Below, piece by piece: positions 1 through 9,322 of a stretch of 51,690 nucleotides of DNA; the stretch's first letter is position 1; each line of letters opens with the position of its first letter. Where the stretch lies: positions 1 through 51,690 of the forward strand of contig CAMOZY010000010.1 in assembly GCA_946631295.1 (NCBI GenBank), in the 5' to 3' direction. A program made the translations under genes and the position numbers. The notes below the pieces were generated by a model. It was not told where the DNA came from. It worked only from the letters and a program-made list of their open reading frames with translations, and did not search any database. This DNA comes from an uncultured Lachnospiraceae bacterium. Lineage in GTDB: Bacteria; Bacillota; Clostridia; Lachnospirales; Lachnospiraceae.

Positions 1-157
1 TTGCAGGAGCTGCCTTCTTAGCGGTGGTAGCCTTCTTTGCAGGAGCTGCCTTCTTGGTTGCGGTAGCCTTCTTTGCAGTGGTAGCCTTCTTTGCAGGAGC
101 TGCCTTCTTAACTGCGGTTACCTTCTTTTCTTCAGTTGCCTTTTTTGCTGTAGCCAT
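1..157 (-). CDS. Lysine/alanine/proline-rich repeat protein, N-terminal part (partial)
   Basis: The gene runs off the left edge of the window; only the first 52 codons are visible. It starts at ATG 157 behind a strong GGAGGA site. The visible chain is almost entirely Ala, Lys, Thr and Pro, built from repeats of the types KKAAPA and KKATTA, so it is highly basic and probably disordered. Such tails bind nucleic acid in histone H1-like bacterial proteins, and Lachnospiraceae also carry them as N-terminal extensions of small uncharacterised proteins (for example DUF6465). The folded part, if any, lies outside the window, so the function cannot be decided. The repeats are also nearly identical at DNA level (the 17-mer gcaggagctgccttctt recurs), which makes length variation by slippage plausible. 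Confidence 0.7.
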   Translation of the reverse strand, partial: MATAKKATEEKKVTAVKKAAPAKKATTAKKATATKKAAPAKKATTAKKAAPA

Positions 158-341
158 TTTTTCCTCCTCCGATTTTGGAATAAAATTTTAACATTAAACA
201 ACTACTGAAATGAATATACTACATTATCTTGATAAATACAAAGTTTTTTTGCATTTTTTCTACAATTTTTTGTAAATTTTTTCTGTATTTATCATGCTTC
301 CGCGTTTTATGACACCACTGTCAGTTTTTTGAAGGTTATCT

Positions 342-1700
342 TTACCTCTCGTTAATAGGCTTATAATCAGTATTTTCCTGTATTCCAATGTATGCGGGAC
401 GTATAATCTTATCTACGTTTATAAGCTCTTCCATTCTGTGTGCACTCCATCCGACAATCCTCGCGATTGCAAACATCGGAGTAAATAATTCGAGTGGAAG
501 TTCAAGCATGCTGTAAACAAACCCACTGTAGAAATCTACATTTGCACTTACACCTTTGTAAATTTTTCTTTCCTCTGAAATGATCTCCGGAGCAAGTCTT
601 TCGATCATTGAATAGAGTTCGTATTCTGCCATGCGGTGTTTTGATTCAGCAAGTTTTTCAACGAACTGTTTGAAGATAAGTGCTCTGGGATCTGATACGG
701 AATATATTGCATGACCGAATCCATAAATAAGTCCGGCTTTATCAAATGCCTCCTTGTGAAGTATCTTCTTCAGATACTCGCGCACTTCATTTTCATCTTT
801 GTGATCATGAACGTTCTTACGTATATCCTGGAACATCTTAACAACTTTTATATTCGCACCACCATGCTTTGGTCCCTTAAGTGATCCGAGTGCTGCAGCC
901 ATTACGGAATACGTGTCGGTACCTGATGATGAGATTACGTGAGTTGTAAATGTAGAGTTATTACCTCCGCCATGATCCATGTGAAGTACGAGTGCGATAT
1001 CAAGTACCTGTGCTTCAAGCTGAGTGTACTTCATATCCGGACGAAGCATGCGAAGTATATTTTCAGCAGTTGATAATTCAGGATCAGGTCTGTGAATATA
1101 AAAACTCTTATCCTTGTAATAATGATTGTATGCATGATATCCGTAAACGGAAAGCATCGGAAAAACTGCTATCAGCATAAGACACTGACGCATTACATTA
1201 TCAAGAGATGTATCATCTGAATTCTTATCATATGCATAAAGAGTCAGGACACTTCTTGCAAGAGTGTTCATCATATCCTTGCTGGGTGCCTTCATTATGA
1301 CATCACGCACAAAATTTTTCGGAAGCGATCTTGAATCGGCAAGTACTTCCCTGAAGTTTTTAAGCTGTTCTTCAGTCGGGAGTTTTCCGTAAAGAATAAG
1401 ATAAGCTGTCTCTTCAAATCCGAAACGACCTTCATTATAAAAACCGGCAGTAAGATCTCTGACATCAATCCCGCGATAGTATAACCGTCCAGCACAGGGG
1501 ACACTCTCACCATTTACATCTTCCTTGGCGATGATGGTTGAGATCCTGGTAAGTCCCGCTCTTACACCGTTACCGTTTACATCACGCAGCCCTTTCTTGA
1601 CATCATATTTTGAAAACAGTTCGGGGGCAATCTGCGAATTCTCCCTGCATACCCCGGCAAGAGCCGAGATCTCGGGAGTGGGTTCCATTTTAAAGCTCAT
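342..1700 (-). CDS. gltA: Citrate synthase
   Basis: This enzyme condenses acetyl-CoA and oxaloacetate to citrate, the entry to the oxidative branch that supplies 2-oxoglutarate for glutamate in anaerobes. The family pattern is clear over about 452 residues: RGIDVRDL near residue 78, HMDHGGGNNST near 240-250, GPKHGGAN near 277-282, GFGHAIY near 330 and SANVDFYSG near 389, giving the expected histidines and aspartate of the active site. The open frame extends to a GTG at 1706, but that codon lies inside the GGAGG site; the ATG at 1700 sits 5 bases behind it and is the better start. The protein is longer than the E. coli enzyme and resembles the clostridial citrate/2-methylcitrate synthase clade, so methylcitrate activity cannot be excluded. 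It appears to be a single-gene unit. Confidence 0.93.
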   Translation of the reverse strand: MSFKMEPTPEISALAGVCRENSQIAPELFSKYDVKKGLRDVNGNGVRAGLTRISTIIAKEDVNGESVPCAGRLYYRGIDVRDLTAGFYNEGRFGFEETAYLILYGKLPTEEQLKNFREVLADSRSLPKNFVRDVIMKAPSKDMMNTLARSVLTLYAYDKNSDDTSLDNVMRQCLMLIAVFPMLSVYGYHAYNHYYKDKSFYIHRPDPELSTAENILRMLRPDMKYTQLEAQVLDIALVLHMDHGGGNNSTFTTHVISSSGTDTYSVMAAALGSLKGPKHGGANIKVVKMFQDIRKNVHDHKDENEVREYLKKILHKEAFDKAGLIYGFGHAIYSVSDPRALIFKQFVEKLAESKHRMAEYELYSMIERLAPEIISEERKIYKGVSANVDFYSGFVYSMLELPLELFTPMFAIARIVGWSAHRMEELINVDKIIRPAYIGIQENTDYKPINER

Positions 1701-1808
1701 TTCCACCTCCTCATAAATCCATTAACGTAACAATATAATATTAGCAAAAATCACGGGAATAAGCACCCCTATATAAACCTTTGAAATAAGCGCTCTTTTA
1801 TCAAGTTT

Positions 1809-1837
1809 AAAAAAAGGGCCTTCGTATTCGAAGGCCC
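1809..1837 (-). terminator. Rho-independent terminator of the first chemotaxis receptor gene
   Basis: A perfect 9-bp stem (gggccttcg/cgaaggccc, 1816-1824 with 1829-1837) with a 4-base loop is followed on the minus strand by a run of seven T. It lies 50 bases behind the stop of the receptor gene at 1887. Confidence 0.9.
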
Positions 1838-1886
1838 CTTTCATATCACACATCGTTATGCGTTTCTATATTGATTCAACCATTGC

Positions 1887-3563
1887 TTATCTGAAATAAG
1901 AAACAACCTGTATGAGTTTTTCAGAATTACTCTTTGTCTGATCTGCGTTCTGTGCAATCTCTTCAACCGATGCAGCAATACCTGTAATGGATGCACTGAC
2001 TTCTTCATTGGAAGCAGCGTTCTCTTCGGATATTGCGCTGAGTGACTGAACAGCATCGGTGATGACTCCCTGAATCTTCTCAAGCTTCACGGCATCATCG
2101 GATACCTGATTGATCCTGTTGAGTGATTCTGCAATCTCTGTTCCCAGAGTTTCGAACTTGGTCTGAGTATCGCTTATGTAACTCTGCTCTTCCTTGATAA
2201 GTGCTGCAACATTTCCGGAGAGTTCAACAGATGCTTCTGAATTTCTTACTATCTCATCAACAATTGTTCTGATCTCATTTGCAGATGTGCTGGACTGATC
2301 TGAAAGACTGCCGATCTCAGATGCAACAACAGCAAATCCTCTTCCTGCTTCTCCGGCTCTTGCAGCCTCTATTGATGCATTCAGTGCAAGAAGATTGGTC
2401 TGTCTTGCAATCGATGTGATCATATCAACAGCTTCCTTGATCTTCTGAACCGCATCATTTGTATTGGAAATCTGCTTTGTGATGTTATCAACTGCTTCAA
2501 CAGTCTGAACTGAAGATGATGAAACCTTTCTGATGTATTCGCTTGCATCATCATTTGCTTTCTTAATATTTTCCGAAGAAGTGATAAGAGCATCAGAGCT
2601 TTCAGATAGCATTGCCACTGTATCACTCATATCGGACACTGACTTTGCTATATCCTGAACATTGGAAGCCATTTCGCTTGCGCCGTCTGCAAGATCTTCC
2701 ATTGCGGATGAAATCTGATTAGTACTGGATGATGCTGTTTCGGAAAGAGCCTGAACATTATTGGCATCACCATTTAACTGTGAACTTACATCCTTAACAT
2801 TTCCGAGGATATCACTGAGCTTATCTCTGAGAGTATGTGATGCAAAGATCAGTGCCTTGGTTTCATCAACAAGAGAGTGCGCATTGTTCTCTGCCCTAAG
2901 ATCACCATCTGCAAGCTTTCCAATAGCATCTGCACAAGCCTTCAGAGGATTTGCAACAACATTGGATACTGCGTAGCAGATAATAGCGAATATTATGATC
3001 ATACAGATTGCAATGGCAATAAATACGATCATCATAGTATTGACTACTTTATTGAAGTTCTCACATGTCTTACCCGCAAAGGCCATACCTACAATCTTGC
3101 CATTGCCGTCCCTGAGAGGAACATAATATACAAAATAATCTTTTCCGTTGATGACTACGTCATCCGAAAAGAATTCATTTCCCTTATTGATAACCTCTGC
3201 GATGACGGCATCAGATGCCTTTGTACCTTCTATCCTCTTGCCATCTGATCCTATGATGGAAGTACAGAATCTGGTATCTCCCTTAAAGAGAGTAAGTTCA
3301 ACGTCCGCATCCTGAAGATGATCCATATATCCGGTATCATATTCTACCCATCCGTCAACAAGCTGTTCCTCATGAGTAAGGTCATATGAAATATATTCAT
3401 ACAGATCAAGTGCTGCAACACGAAGTGTTTCCTTCGTCTCATCAGCAAGCTTCGATCTCATGTAGATAATACTGAAAATAGTGAGTACCAGTATTACCGT
3501 AATTAATGGTATGAGTGCAAACAGCATCAGCATCCTTCGCATATTGAACTTTGATTTACTCAT
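1887..3563 (-). CDS. Methyl-accepting chemotaxis protein with single Cache domain
   Basis: This is a transmembrane receptor that controls CheA and the flagellar motor. A first membrane segment lies at about residues 11-34 and a second at 175-200. Between them is an extracytoplasmic domain of about 140 residues with the YFVYYVPL...[10 protein letters not shown] pattern of single-Cache (sCache_3-like) sensors. HAMP follows at about 200-255, then the cytoplasmic signalling domain with the conserved hairpin tip ([19 protein letters not shown]). No C-terminal CheR-binding pentapeptide is seen. The open frame continues upstream to 3641, but the ATG at 3563 follows a GGAGGT site and a promoter lies at 3627-3654, so the extra 26 residues are rejected. 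The length is 558 residues. The ligand cannot be told from the sequence; small organic acids are common for this sensor type. Confidence 0.9.
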   Translation of the reverse strand: MSKSKFNMRRMLMLFALIPLITVILVLTIFSIIYMRSKLADETKETLRVAALDLYEYISYDLTHEEQLVDGWVEYDTGYMDHLQDADVELTLFKGDTRFCTSIIGSDGKRIEGTKASDAVIAEVINKGNEFFSDDVVINGKDYFVYYVPLRDGNGKIVGMAFAGKTCENFNKVVNTMMIVFIAIAICMIIIFAIICYAVSNVVANPLKACADAIGKLADGDLRAENNAHSLVDETKALIFASHTLRDKLSDILGNVKDVSSQLNGDANNVQALSETASSSTNQISSAMEDLADGASEMASNVQDIAKSVSDMSDTVAMLSESSDALITSSENIKKANDDASEYIRKVSSSSVQTVEAVDNITKQISNTNDAVQKIKEAVDMITSIARQTNLLALNASIEAARAGEAGRGFAVVASEIGSLSDQSSTSANEIRTIVDEIVRNSEASVELSGNVAALIKEEQSYISDTQTKFETLGTEIAESLNRINQVSDDAVKLEKIQGVITDAVQSLSAISEENAASNEEVSASITGIAASVEEIAQNADQTKSNSEKLIQVVSYFR

Positions 3564-3626
3564 CCGTGAACCTCCATTGATAAATATATTATTCTCATAA
3601 GCAATCACATCTCCGATATGATATTT

Positions 3627-3654
3627 CTTATATAATAACACTTTTCTTGTACAA
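3627..3654 (-). promoter_or_regulatory. Sigma-A-like promoter of the single-Cache receptor gene
   Basis: On the minus strand TTGTAC (3654-3649), a 16-base spacer and TATAAG (3632-3627) are seen. The predicted transcript starts near 3620, about 57 bases before the ATG at 3563, which supports the internal start chosen for that gene. Confidence 0.55.
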
Positions 3655-3684
3655 ATGTATAAATATACTATTAAATTTCAGAAT

Positions 3685-3721
3685 ATTACCACATACGGCA
3701 GTTAATTACCACATTTGGCAG
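3685..3721. repeat. Two direct repeats upstream of the receptor promoter
   Basis: The 17-mer ATTACCACATNNGGCAG occurs twice (3685-3701 and 3705-3721) with a period of 20 bp, close to two helical turns. It lies about 30 bp upstream of the -35 element of the receptor promoter, a place typical for an activator. No regulator is identified. Confidence 0.6.
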
Positions 3722-3794
3722 CTTAGCCCAGCATATTACAGTTTACATACTTATATCAGCTTATACCCTTAACATTTTTTTATATTAGACAAAT

Positions 3795-3824
3795 AAAAAC
3801 AGGGCTCCTTATCCGGAGCCCTGT
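3795..3824 (-). terminator. Rho-independent terminator behind the second chemotaxis receptor
   Basis: A 10-bp perfect stem (acagggctcc/ggagccctgt, 3799-3808 with 3815-3824) with a 6-base loop is followed on the minus strand by TTTTTATTT. It closes the rubrerythrin-receptor unit. Confidence 0.9.
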
Positions 3825-3846
3825 TCCAATGGGAGTTCAAATGATA

Positions 3847-5853
3847 TTAGATCTTGAAATAACTGATTGTATCATTCAGCTGATTTGCAAGATCCTGAAG
3901 ATCTGTTGCCGACTGTGATATAAGTGAAAACGTTGCATTGAGTTCTTCCATTGATGCATTTGTTTCCTCGGTGGAAGCAGCATTCTCTTCGGATATTGCA
4001 GAGAGATCTTCGATGATCGCATCAAGTGCTTCTCTTGCCTTATTGAGCTCACCGACTCTGTCTTCGATATTGTCAGCACTCTTTGATACGTTCTGAACAT
4101 TCTCGAGCATCTCACTCATGTTGTTCTTGGTCGTACCGAGCTTTACTGTCTGCTCATCGAAATTCGTTTTAAGTTCGGAAAGAGCCTGGACCGAAGATGC
4201 AACATCTGAAAGGAGTTTGTCTACAATCGACTTGATCTTCGTTGCACTGTCTGCAGACTGATTAGCAAGGATTCCAATCTCACCTGCAACAACTGCGAAG
4301 CCCTTACCCATCTCACCTGCTCTTGCTGCCTCTATTGAAGCATTAAGAGAAAGAAGGTTTGTCTGACTTGCGATTTCCTGGATAGTAGCTGTAAACTTGC
4401 TGATCTCATTAGCAGAATCATTGGTTGCCTTGATCACGGAATCAATTTCCGCAACAGATCTGGTAACATGATCGGACTGCTTGATAAGTTCGTTCATAGC
4501 ACCCATAGCTGTATCACAGGATGTCTGCATTACCTTCGAGTAATTGTTCAGCGAATCAACTTCTCCGTTAACGGTATCGATGCTTCTGCCCATGCTGGTG
4601 GTGTTATCCGCAGCATTCTGAACGAATTCAGCCTGTGATACGGAACCGCGGCTTATGTCCTCAACTGCCTGGCTTACCTGACCTGATGCTTCAGTTGCCT
4701 GTGAAGCACTTTCAGCAAGACTGTTTCCGGATTCCTTAACCTGTATCGCCATGGTCTTGGTCTCACCGATTATATCGGCAAGTTTTTCGGTAACGGTATT
4801 AACATTGTTGACCATTGCACCGAACTCATCTGCACGGTTTGTATATTTATCAATCTTGGTAAAGCTTCCGTCTGCAAGGTCTCCGACTGCCTTGTTGACT
4901 TCTTCAATAGGTCTGGTGAAGCTGAGTGCGAGATTAACTGATAATAATCCTGCAAAAATAACAAGAACGATTGAAATGACTACAGCTATCATAGATGATC
5001 TTCTTGCGGCACCGACTGCAGCATCCATTGTCTTAACAGTGACAACAGCCCAGCCTTCGGCAAAATAATCAACTGATGCATCGCCTTCACCCATCCTGAC
5101 ATATCCGATAAGGCTTTCTACATCTTCGAAATCTTCCTCATAAACTCCTTCAGGATCAGAACTCTTCATAAATTCTTCTCCGGAGTAATTCGTAGTTTCT
5201 TCGCCTGCCTGAATCTCAAATCTTGAATGAGATGCAAGTACACCGGTTCTGTCTACAATAAATGCATGATCTGATTCAGCTGCAAGGAAATCATGAAGGG
5301 CATTCAGATCATAGTTTCTCTGAACAGTACCGATGATGGATCCGTCTTTTCCGCGGACAGGAACAATAATTGTAATGATCCTTGTTCCGGTTGATTTACT
5401 TACGATAACATCGGAAACATAGTTATTGCCCGCCATAGCCTGCTTGAAATACTCTCTGTCTGATACATCAACGCAGTTACCGACAGTTCTGAAAAGCTGC
5501 ATACCTGATGCATCTGCAATTGCTATGGTATTGCCGTCGCCGAATGCCTCATCAACATAATAGATATAAGACTCTATCTCATCAGCCTTGGTCTTATCTT
5601 CACCGTTCAGATACTCAACGACAGTAGGCGAGATTGAAATAGCGGTTATAGCCTTCATGTTCTGATTAACGATTGAAGAGAACATATCCTCAATATACCA
5701 GGATTCCCATGAAAGCATCTCTTCGGAATCCTGCAACCCCTTTTTGGTCGACGAATTGTAACTGATTATCGTTGTGATAAGTACAGGTACAATAGCGACC
5801 AGAAGCATTGCCAAAATCAGTTTGGTTTTTACGGAACTGCTGATCTTTGCCAT
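3847..5853 (-). CDS. Methyl-accepting chemotaxis protein with double Cache domain
   Basis: This receptor of 668 residues has membrane segments at about 12-31 and 280-305, and a large extracytoplasmic domain of about 245 residues. That domain contains a dCache_1-like pattern ([35 protein letters not shown]). HAMP (about 306-360) and a complete signalling domain with the [19 protein letters not shown] tip follow. The start at 5853 has a GGGAGGAG site about 10 bases upstream. It begins 29 bases behind the rubrerythrin stop, with no terminator between, and the only terminator is at 3795. It is therefore probably co-transcribed with rubrerythrin, which suggests, without proving it, that the receptor works under oxygen or peroxide stress. 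dCache domains usually bind amino acids or other small metabolites. Confidence 0.9.
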   Translation of the reverse strand: MAKISSSVKTKLILAMLLVAIVPVLITTIISYNSSTKKGLQDSEEMLSWESWYIEDMFSSIVNQNMKAITAISISPTVVEYLNGEDKTKADEIESYIYYVDEAFGDGNTIAIADASGMQLFRTVGNCVDVSDREYFKQAMAGNNYVSDVIVSKSTGTRIITIIVPVRGKDGSIIGTVQRNYDLNALHDFLAAESDHAFIVDRTGVLASHSRFEIQAGEETTNYSGEEFMKSSDPEGVYEEDFEDVESLIGYVRMGEGDASVDYFAEGWAVVTVKTMDAAVGAARRSSMIAVVISIVLVIFAGLLSVNLALSFTRPIEEVNKAVGDLADGSFTKIDKYTNRADEFGAMVNNVNTVTEKLADIIGETKTMAIQVKESGNSLAESASQATEASGQVSQAVEDISRGSVSQAEFVQNAADNTTSMGRSIDTVNGEVDSLNNYSKVMQTSCDTAMGAMNELIKQSDHVTRSVAEIDSVIKATNDSANEISKFTATIQEIASQTNLLSLNASIEAARAGEMGKGFAVVAGEIGILANQSADSATKIKSIVDKLLSDVASSVQALSELKTNFDEQTVKLGTTKNNMSEMLENVQNVSKSADNIEDRVGELNKAREALDAIIEDLSAISEENAASTEETNASMEELNATFSLISQSATDLQDLANQLNDTISYFKI

Positions 5854-5882
5854 AGCGCATCATCTCCTCCCTGAGAATTATT

Positions 5883-6548
5883 TTAGAAGTTGTCTTCGTG
5901 AACCTCGAAGAAGCTCTGAGGATGCTTACATACAGGACATACATCAGGAGCTTCGGTACCAACCACGATATGTCCGCAGTTGCGGCACTCCCATACAGTA
6001 ACGCCGGACTTCTTGAACACTTCCATAGCCTTTACATTTTCAAGAAGCTTACGATAACGCTCCTCATGCATCTTCTCAATCGCAGCAACTCCTCTGAACT
6101 GCTCAGCAAGTTCATGGAATCCTTCTTCATCTGCTTCCTTAGCCATTCTCTCATACATGTCGGTCCACTCATGATTCTCACCCTCTGCTGCAGCAAGGAG
6201 GTTCTCTTCTGTGGTTCCGATTCCGCCGAGAGCCTTGAACCAGAGCTTTGCATGCTCCTTTTCATTCTCAGCTGTCTTAAGGAAGAGAGCTGCTATCTGC
6301 TCATATCCGTTCTTCTTTGCAACGGATGCAAAATATGTATATTTATTCCTTGCCTGGGATTCGCCTGCGAAAGCATCCTTAAGATTCTGCTCAGTCTTGG
6401 TTCCGGCATACGGATTCTTAGCATCTCCGCCAACCTTTTCAAACTTTTCAGCAGGTGCCTTACATGTCGGACATGAAAAATCAGCAGGAAGCTCCTCTCC
6501 TTCATACTCATATCCGCAAACACTGCATTTCCATACTGTCTTACTCAT
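5883..6548 (-). CDS. Rubrerythrin with rubredoxin domains at both ends
   Basis: Rubrerythrins reduce hydrogen peroxide to water at a di-iron site and protect anaerobes. This 221-residue protein has three parts. An N-terminal rubredoxin-like domain has C8, C11, C26 and C29. A four-helix diiron domain (about 45-170) has ligand motifs E63, E96xxH99 and E158xxH161. A C-terminal rubredoxin-like domain has C188, C191, C204 and C207. Classical rubrerythrin has only the C-terminal rubredoxin and reverse rubrerythrin only the N-terminal one, so this version combines both. The start at 6548 follows a GGAGG site. A strong promoter lies at 6599-6627, and a chemotaxis receptor follows after 29 bases. It is a cytoplasmic enzyme; the electron donor (rubredoxin or an NADH-dependent reductase) is not in the window. 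Confidence 0.93.
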   Translation of the reverse strand: MSKTVWKCSVCGYEYEGEELPADFSCPTCKAPAEKFEKVGGDAKNPYAGTKTEQNLKDAFAGESQARNKYTYFASVAKKNGYEQIAALFLKTAENEKEHAKLWFKALGGIGTTEENLLAAAEGENHEWTDMYERMAKEADEEGFHELAEQFRGVAAIEKMHEERYRKLLENVKAMEVFKKSGVTVWECRNCGHIVVGTEAPDVCPVCKHPQSFFEVHEDNF

Positions 6549-6598
6549 AAAAGCCTCCTTTAGATTTGTTGGGTTTTCTGATAAAAACTGTAATTTAT

Positions 6599-6627
6599 AT
6601 TATATATTCAGATTATTCATTTGCCAA
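6599..6627 (-). promoter_or_regulatory. Sigma-A promoter of the rubrerythrin operon
   Basis: On the minus strand TTGGCA (6627-6622), a spacer of exactly 17 bases and a perfect TATAAT (6604-6599) are seen. The transcript would start near 6592, about 45 bases before the rubrerythrin ATG. No obvious PerR box is visible at the start site. Confidence 0.8.
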
Positions 6628-6650
6628 CGAAAGTTTATGCAAAAACAGCA

Positions 6651-8984
6651 TTATTTCAAAAGTTTTGAAAGCTCACCGCACAGTGCAAAATAATCCCCCA
6701 GAAACAGCCCATGATCAGCCAAAACCGTATCCCAGTCACCTGCAGCAGAAGCTTCTTCAAGCTTTCTTGCCTCTTCAGACAGTTCATTCGCTCCTATGGT
6801 CCTGGCAGAGCTCTTAATTGAATGGACCAGAGTCTTGTATTCCTTAAGGTCTTTTGATCTGAAGTAATTCTCCAGATCCACGCTCTTAGTCTTGGATGAG
6901 GTAATAAATTCACCTATCATCTCCTTATAAAAGTTCCTGTCGCCGGCACAGTACTTAAGGGCACTGACCGTATCGAGTCCCATGGCATTAAGAGAAGTGA
7001 TCAGTTCAGACTCAGTGTCTTTTTTTTCGGATGAAGGCATAAACTCCATGATGTCTTCGTCAGCATCCGAGGGAGCAAATTCAAGAATGTCATCATCAGC
7101 AGAATCAGATGGATTGCTTTCTTTTTCTTCTTTAGATGATCGTTCAGAAGCATTACGAGAAGGCTCTTCTTTCCACTCATAAAAATTCTTCGACAGATAC
7201 TGAGCGAGTTTTTCTTCAAGCGAGTCTATCTCTATAGGTTTGGAAAGATAATCCTCAAAGCCCGCCTCAAGATACATCTCCTTAGCACCTACAACCGCAT
7301 TGGCAGTCAGAGCGATAATGACAGTACCTTCGGGGATAAGCTTTTCGTCCTGAAGAATCTTAAGAGTCTCCATGCCATCCATCTTCGGCATCATATGATC
7401 GAGAAATACAATGTGATAAAATTTTTCACGGATCTTTTCTATCGCTTCTTCTCCCGAAAAAGCAAAATCAGGAACGATGCCGTTTTGCTTAAGCAGATTT
7501 TTGGCAACCTTGCAGTTCATCTCATTATCATCGACCACAAGAATCTTCGCATCGGGTGCATACAGATACCTGTGATCTGATTCCTGACGGCTGCTTCTTT
7601 CGAATCTCTCGGTATAGTCTCCGACAGGTTCGGGATTTACTATTTTCTGATCTATAAGAAAAGAAAAACTGGAGCCCACTCCGTATTCACTCTCAACCTT
7701 CAGCTCACTCCCCATCATATCGAGAAGTTTGACCACAATAGCCATGCCGAGACCCGTACCTTCAATCCCGCGGTTTCTCTTTTCATCAAGACGTCCGAAG
7801 GATTCGAAAAGCTTGTCCATATCCTCGCTGCGGATTCCTATGCCGGTGTCCGCGACGCAGCATTCCAGTGTGATAATATCTTCTTTTCTTGAGAATTCCT
7901 TTATCGAAAGAGATATGCTTCCGGTTTCGGTATACTTAACCGCGTTTGTAAGAAGATTGATTATAACCTGGGAAATACGGACATCATCACCATACATTGT
8001 TACCGGTATCGATCTGTCCACATCAACGTTGAATTCAAGATGCTTGGCCTTGGCTCTTGCTGCAATGGAATTGATCAGATTATTCAGGATGGATGCGAAA
8101 TCATAATCAGCAGGAATGATCTCCATCTTCCCGTCCTCTATCTTGGAAAAATCAAGAATGGTATTGATTATAGATAAAAGATTTCTTCCGGCAACCTGGA
8201 TATCCTCAGCATAATCTCTGATGTTATCGTCTGTTGCTTCCCTGATGATCATCTCATTCATTCCAAGAACCGCATTGATGGGAGTCCTTATCTCATGGGA
8301 CATCTGTGCAAGGAACTGGCTCTTTGCCTTATCCGCAGCTATCGCGGCATCAGCAGCTTCCTTCAGTTTTTTCTCATATTCAATCTCGGATAAAGTAGAA
8401 ATATGATAGCTTCCGACAGCAAGAAGATTAAGAAATATTCCGACCATATAAAGCAGCGGAAATCTGTTCATGAATGTTTCGGTGTAATACATTCCCATCT
8501 GCGCGCGAATCGGTGTCCAGAAAAGAATAATAAACTGAACCTCCAGTATAGCTGAAAGAGATATGCCGTATAATGCGCCAATAAGAAAACTTACCGCTAC
8601 AGGTATCAGCAGAGTCCAGAGTATGGCAAATCCCTCATTAACTCCGGATATACTGTAATAAGCAAACACAGCAAGTGAGAAAATAAAAATCGCAGAAGTG
8701 ACCAGCCTCCTGTTTCTAAGCACCTTGATTCCATAAACAATGAACAGACCAAAGACCATTACCGCAGCCGTTGTGAAAGTTACAAATCCTTTTTTCTGAA
8801 AAATATTAAGAAGCGTCATGACGAATCCGCCTATCGTCACAACAACTCCCATTGCGGTGATTGCCTTCATATTTCTCTCAAAACGTTCACCCACAAATAT
8901 AGACTGTCTGAGGCGTCTCAGAAAGTTTCTTATCCTTCCGCCCCCGACACTTTTTTCTTTCACTAAACCTTCTTTTTCAAGCAT
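6651..8984 (-). CDS. Hybrid sensor histidine kinase with receiver and Hpt domains
   Basis: This is a membrane-bound phosphorelay protein. The visible order is: about six membrane helices, a short coiled coil, HisKA with SHEIRTP, HATPase (NLLTNAVKYT, VADTGIGI, GTGLGMAIV), a receiver with VVDDNEMN, phospho-acceptor Asp in FLDHMMPKMDG and the lysine of LSKPI, an acidic linker, and a C-terminal Hpt domain with LVHSIKSSART. Counted from 8984 it has 777 residues, with key residues H230, D529 and H721. The open frame reaches 9116; that extra N-terminus is odd, and neither start has a strong ribosome site, so the start is uncertain. The linker contains a near repeat (DILEFAPS and DIMEFMPS). No periplasmic sensor domain is seen, so the signal is probably sensed in the membrane. 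An output regulator is not encoded next to it. Confidence 0.88.
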   Translation of the reverse strand: MLEKEGLVKEKSVGGGRIRNFLRRLRQSIFVGERFERNMKAITAMGVVVTIGGFVMTLLNIFQKKGFVTFTTAAVMVFGLFIVYGIKVLRNRRLVTSAIFIFSLAVFAYYSISGVNEGFAILWTLLIPVAVSFLIGALYGISLSAILEVQFIILFWTPIRAQMGMYYTETFMNRFPLLYMVGIFLNLLAVGSYHISTLSEIEYEKKLKEAADAAIAADKAKSQFLAQMSHEIRTPINAVLGMNEMIIREATDDNIRDYAEDIQVAGRNLLSIINTILDFSKIEDGKMEIIPADYDFASILNNLINSIAARAKAKHLEFNVDVDRSIPVTMYGDDVRISQVIINLLTNAVKYTETGSISLSIKEFSRKEDIITLECCVADTGIGIRSEDMDKLFESFGRLDEKRNRGIEGTGLGMAIVVKLLDMMGSELKVESEYGVGSSFSFLIDQKIVNPEPVGDYTERFERSSRQESDHRYLYAPDAKILVVDDNEMNCKVAKNLLKQNGIVPDFAFSGEEAIEKIREKFYHIVFLDHMMPKMDGMETLKILQDEKLIPEGTVIIALTANAVVGAKEMYLEAGFEDYLSKPIEIDSLEEKLAQYLSKNFYEWKEEPSRNASERSSKEEKESNPSDSADDDILEFAPSDADEDIMEFMPSSEKKDTESELITSLNAMGLDTVSALKYCAGDRNFYKEMIGEFITSSKTKSVDLENYFRSKDLKEYKTLVHSIKSSARTIGANELSEEARKLEEASAAGDWDTVLADHGLFLGDYFALCGELSKLLK

Positions 8985-9135
8985 AAAACACCATCCAAAT
9001 CCTATAATCTCCAATAAAACTATACACCCGAAACAATAAATGCGCGAAGCTAAAAAAGCCAAAAAACAAAAAAAATGCCCGAAATCATGCATATTCACTG
9101 AATTTTCAGGTGTCATATATCCATATTCGTAAATT

Positions 9136-9156
9136 ATTTAATGTTTTTCATTAAAT
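9136..9156. promoter_or_regulatory. Inverted repeat upstream of the DUF2975 promoter (candidate operator)
   Basis: ATTTAATG - 5 bases - CATTAAAT is a perfect 8-bp inverted repeat centred at 9146, six bases upstream of the -35 box of the divergent plus-strand promoter. Its half-site resembles that of the second inverted repeat at 9194-9212. Confidence 0.55.
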
Positions 9157-9161
9157 TCTTG

Positions 9162-9190
9162 TTGACAAACGTTTTATCTATTGTTATATT
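9162..9190 (+). promoter_or_regulatory. Sigma-A promoter of the DUF2975-regulator operon
   Basis: A perfect TTGACA (9162-9167), a 17-base spacer and TATATT (9185-9190) are seen. The transcript would start near 9197 and carry a leader of about 125 bases. The promoter is close to consensus and is flanked on both sides by inverted repeats, as expected for a strong promoter that is normally repressed. Confidence 0.85.
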
Positions 9191-9193
9191 ATG

Positions 9194-9219
9194 TTTAACG
9201 ATAAACGTTAAATATTTAA
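9194..9219. promoter_or_regulatory. Inverted repeat over the transcription start (candidate operator)
   Basis: TTTAACG - 5 bases - CGTTAAA (9194-9212) covers the predicted start point. It overlaps a perfect 12-base palindrome TTAAATATTTAA (9208-9219). Together with 9136-9156 it defines a shared pattern TTTAA(C/T)G-N5-C(A/G)TTAAA with centres 57 bp apart. The Cro-like regulator encoded at 9893 is the obvious candidate to bind here. Confidence 0.6.
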
Positions 9220-9322
9220 TGACATCGAAAAACCGGGTCCAAACCGGAAGGCGCCAGATAAATAAATACTTCATGTCAGAATTACAACACATAAACTCAA
9301 TTAATTATATTGGAGGAACATC

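Noticed and set aside
1295-1513. A second minus-strand frame inside citrate synthase
   Set aside because: It is a frame-shifted shadow of an intact gene with all catalytic motifs.
3564-3641. N-terminal extension of the first chemotaxis receptor
   Set aside because: A GGAGGT site lies inside the extension and the promoter at 3627-3654 overlaps it, so it is not translated.
5898-6476. Long plus-strand frame opposite rubrerythrin
   Set aside because: It is antisense to a gene with all metal ligands intact and has no promoter or ribosome site.
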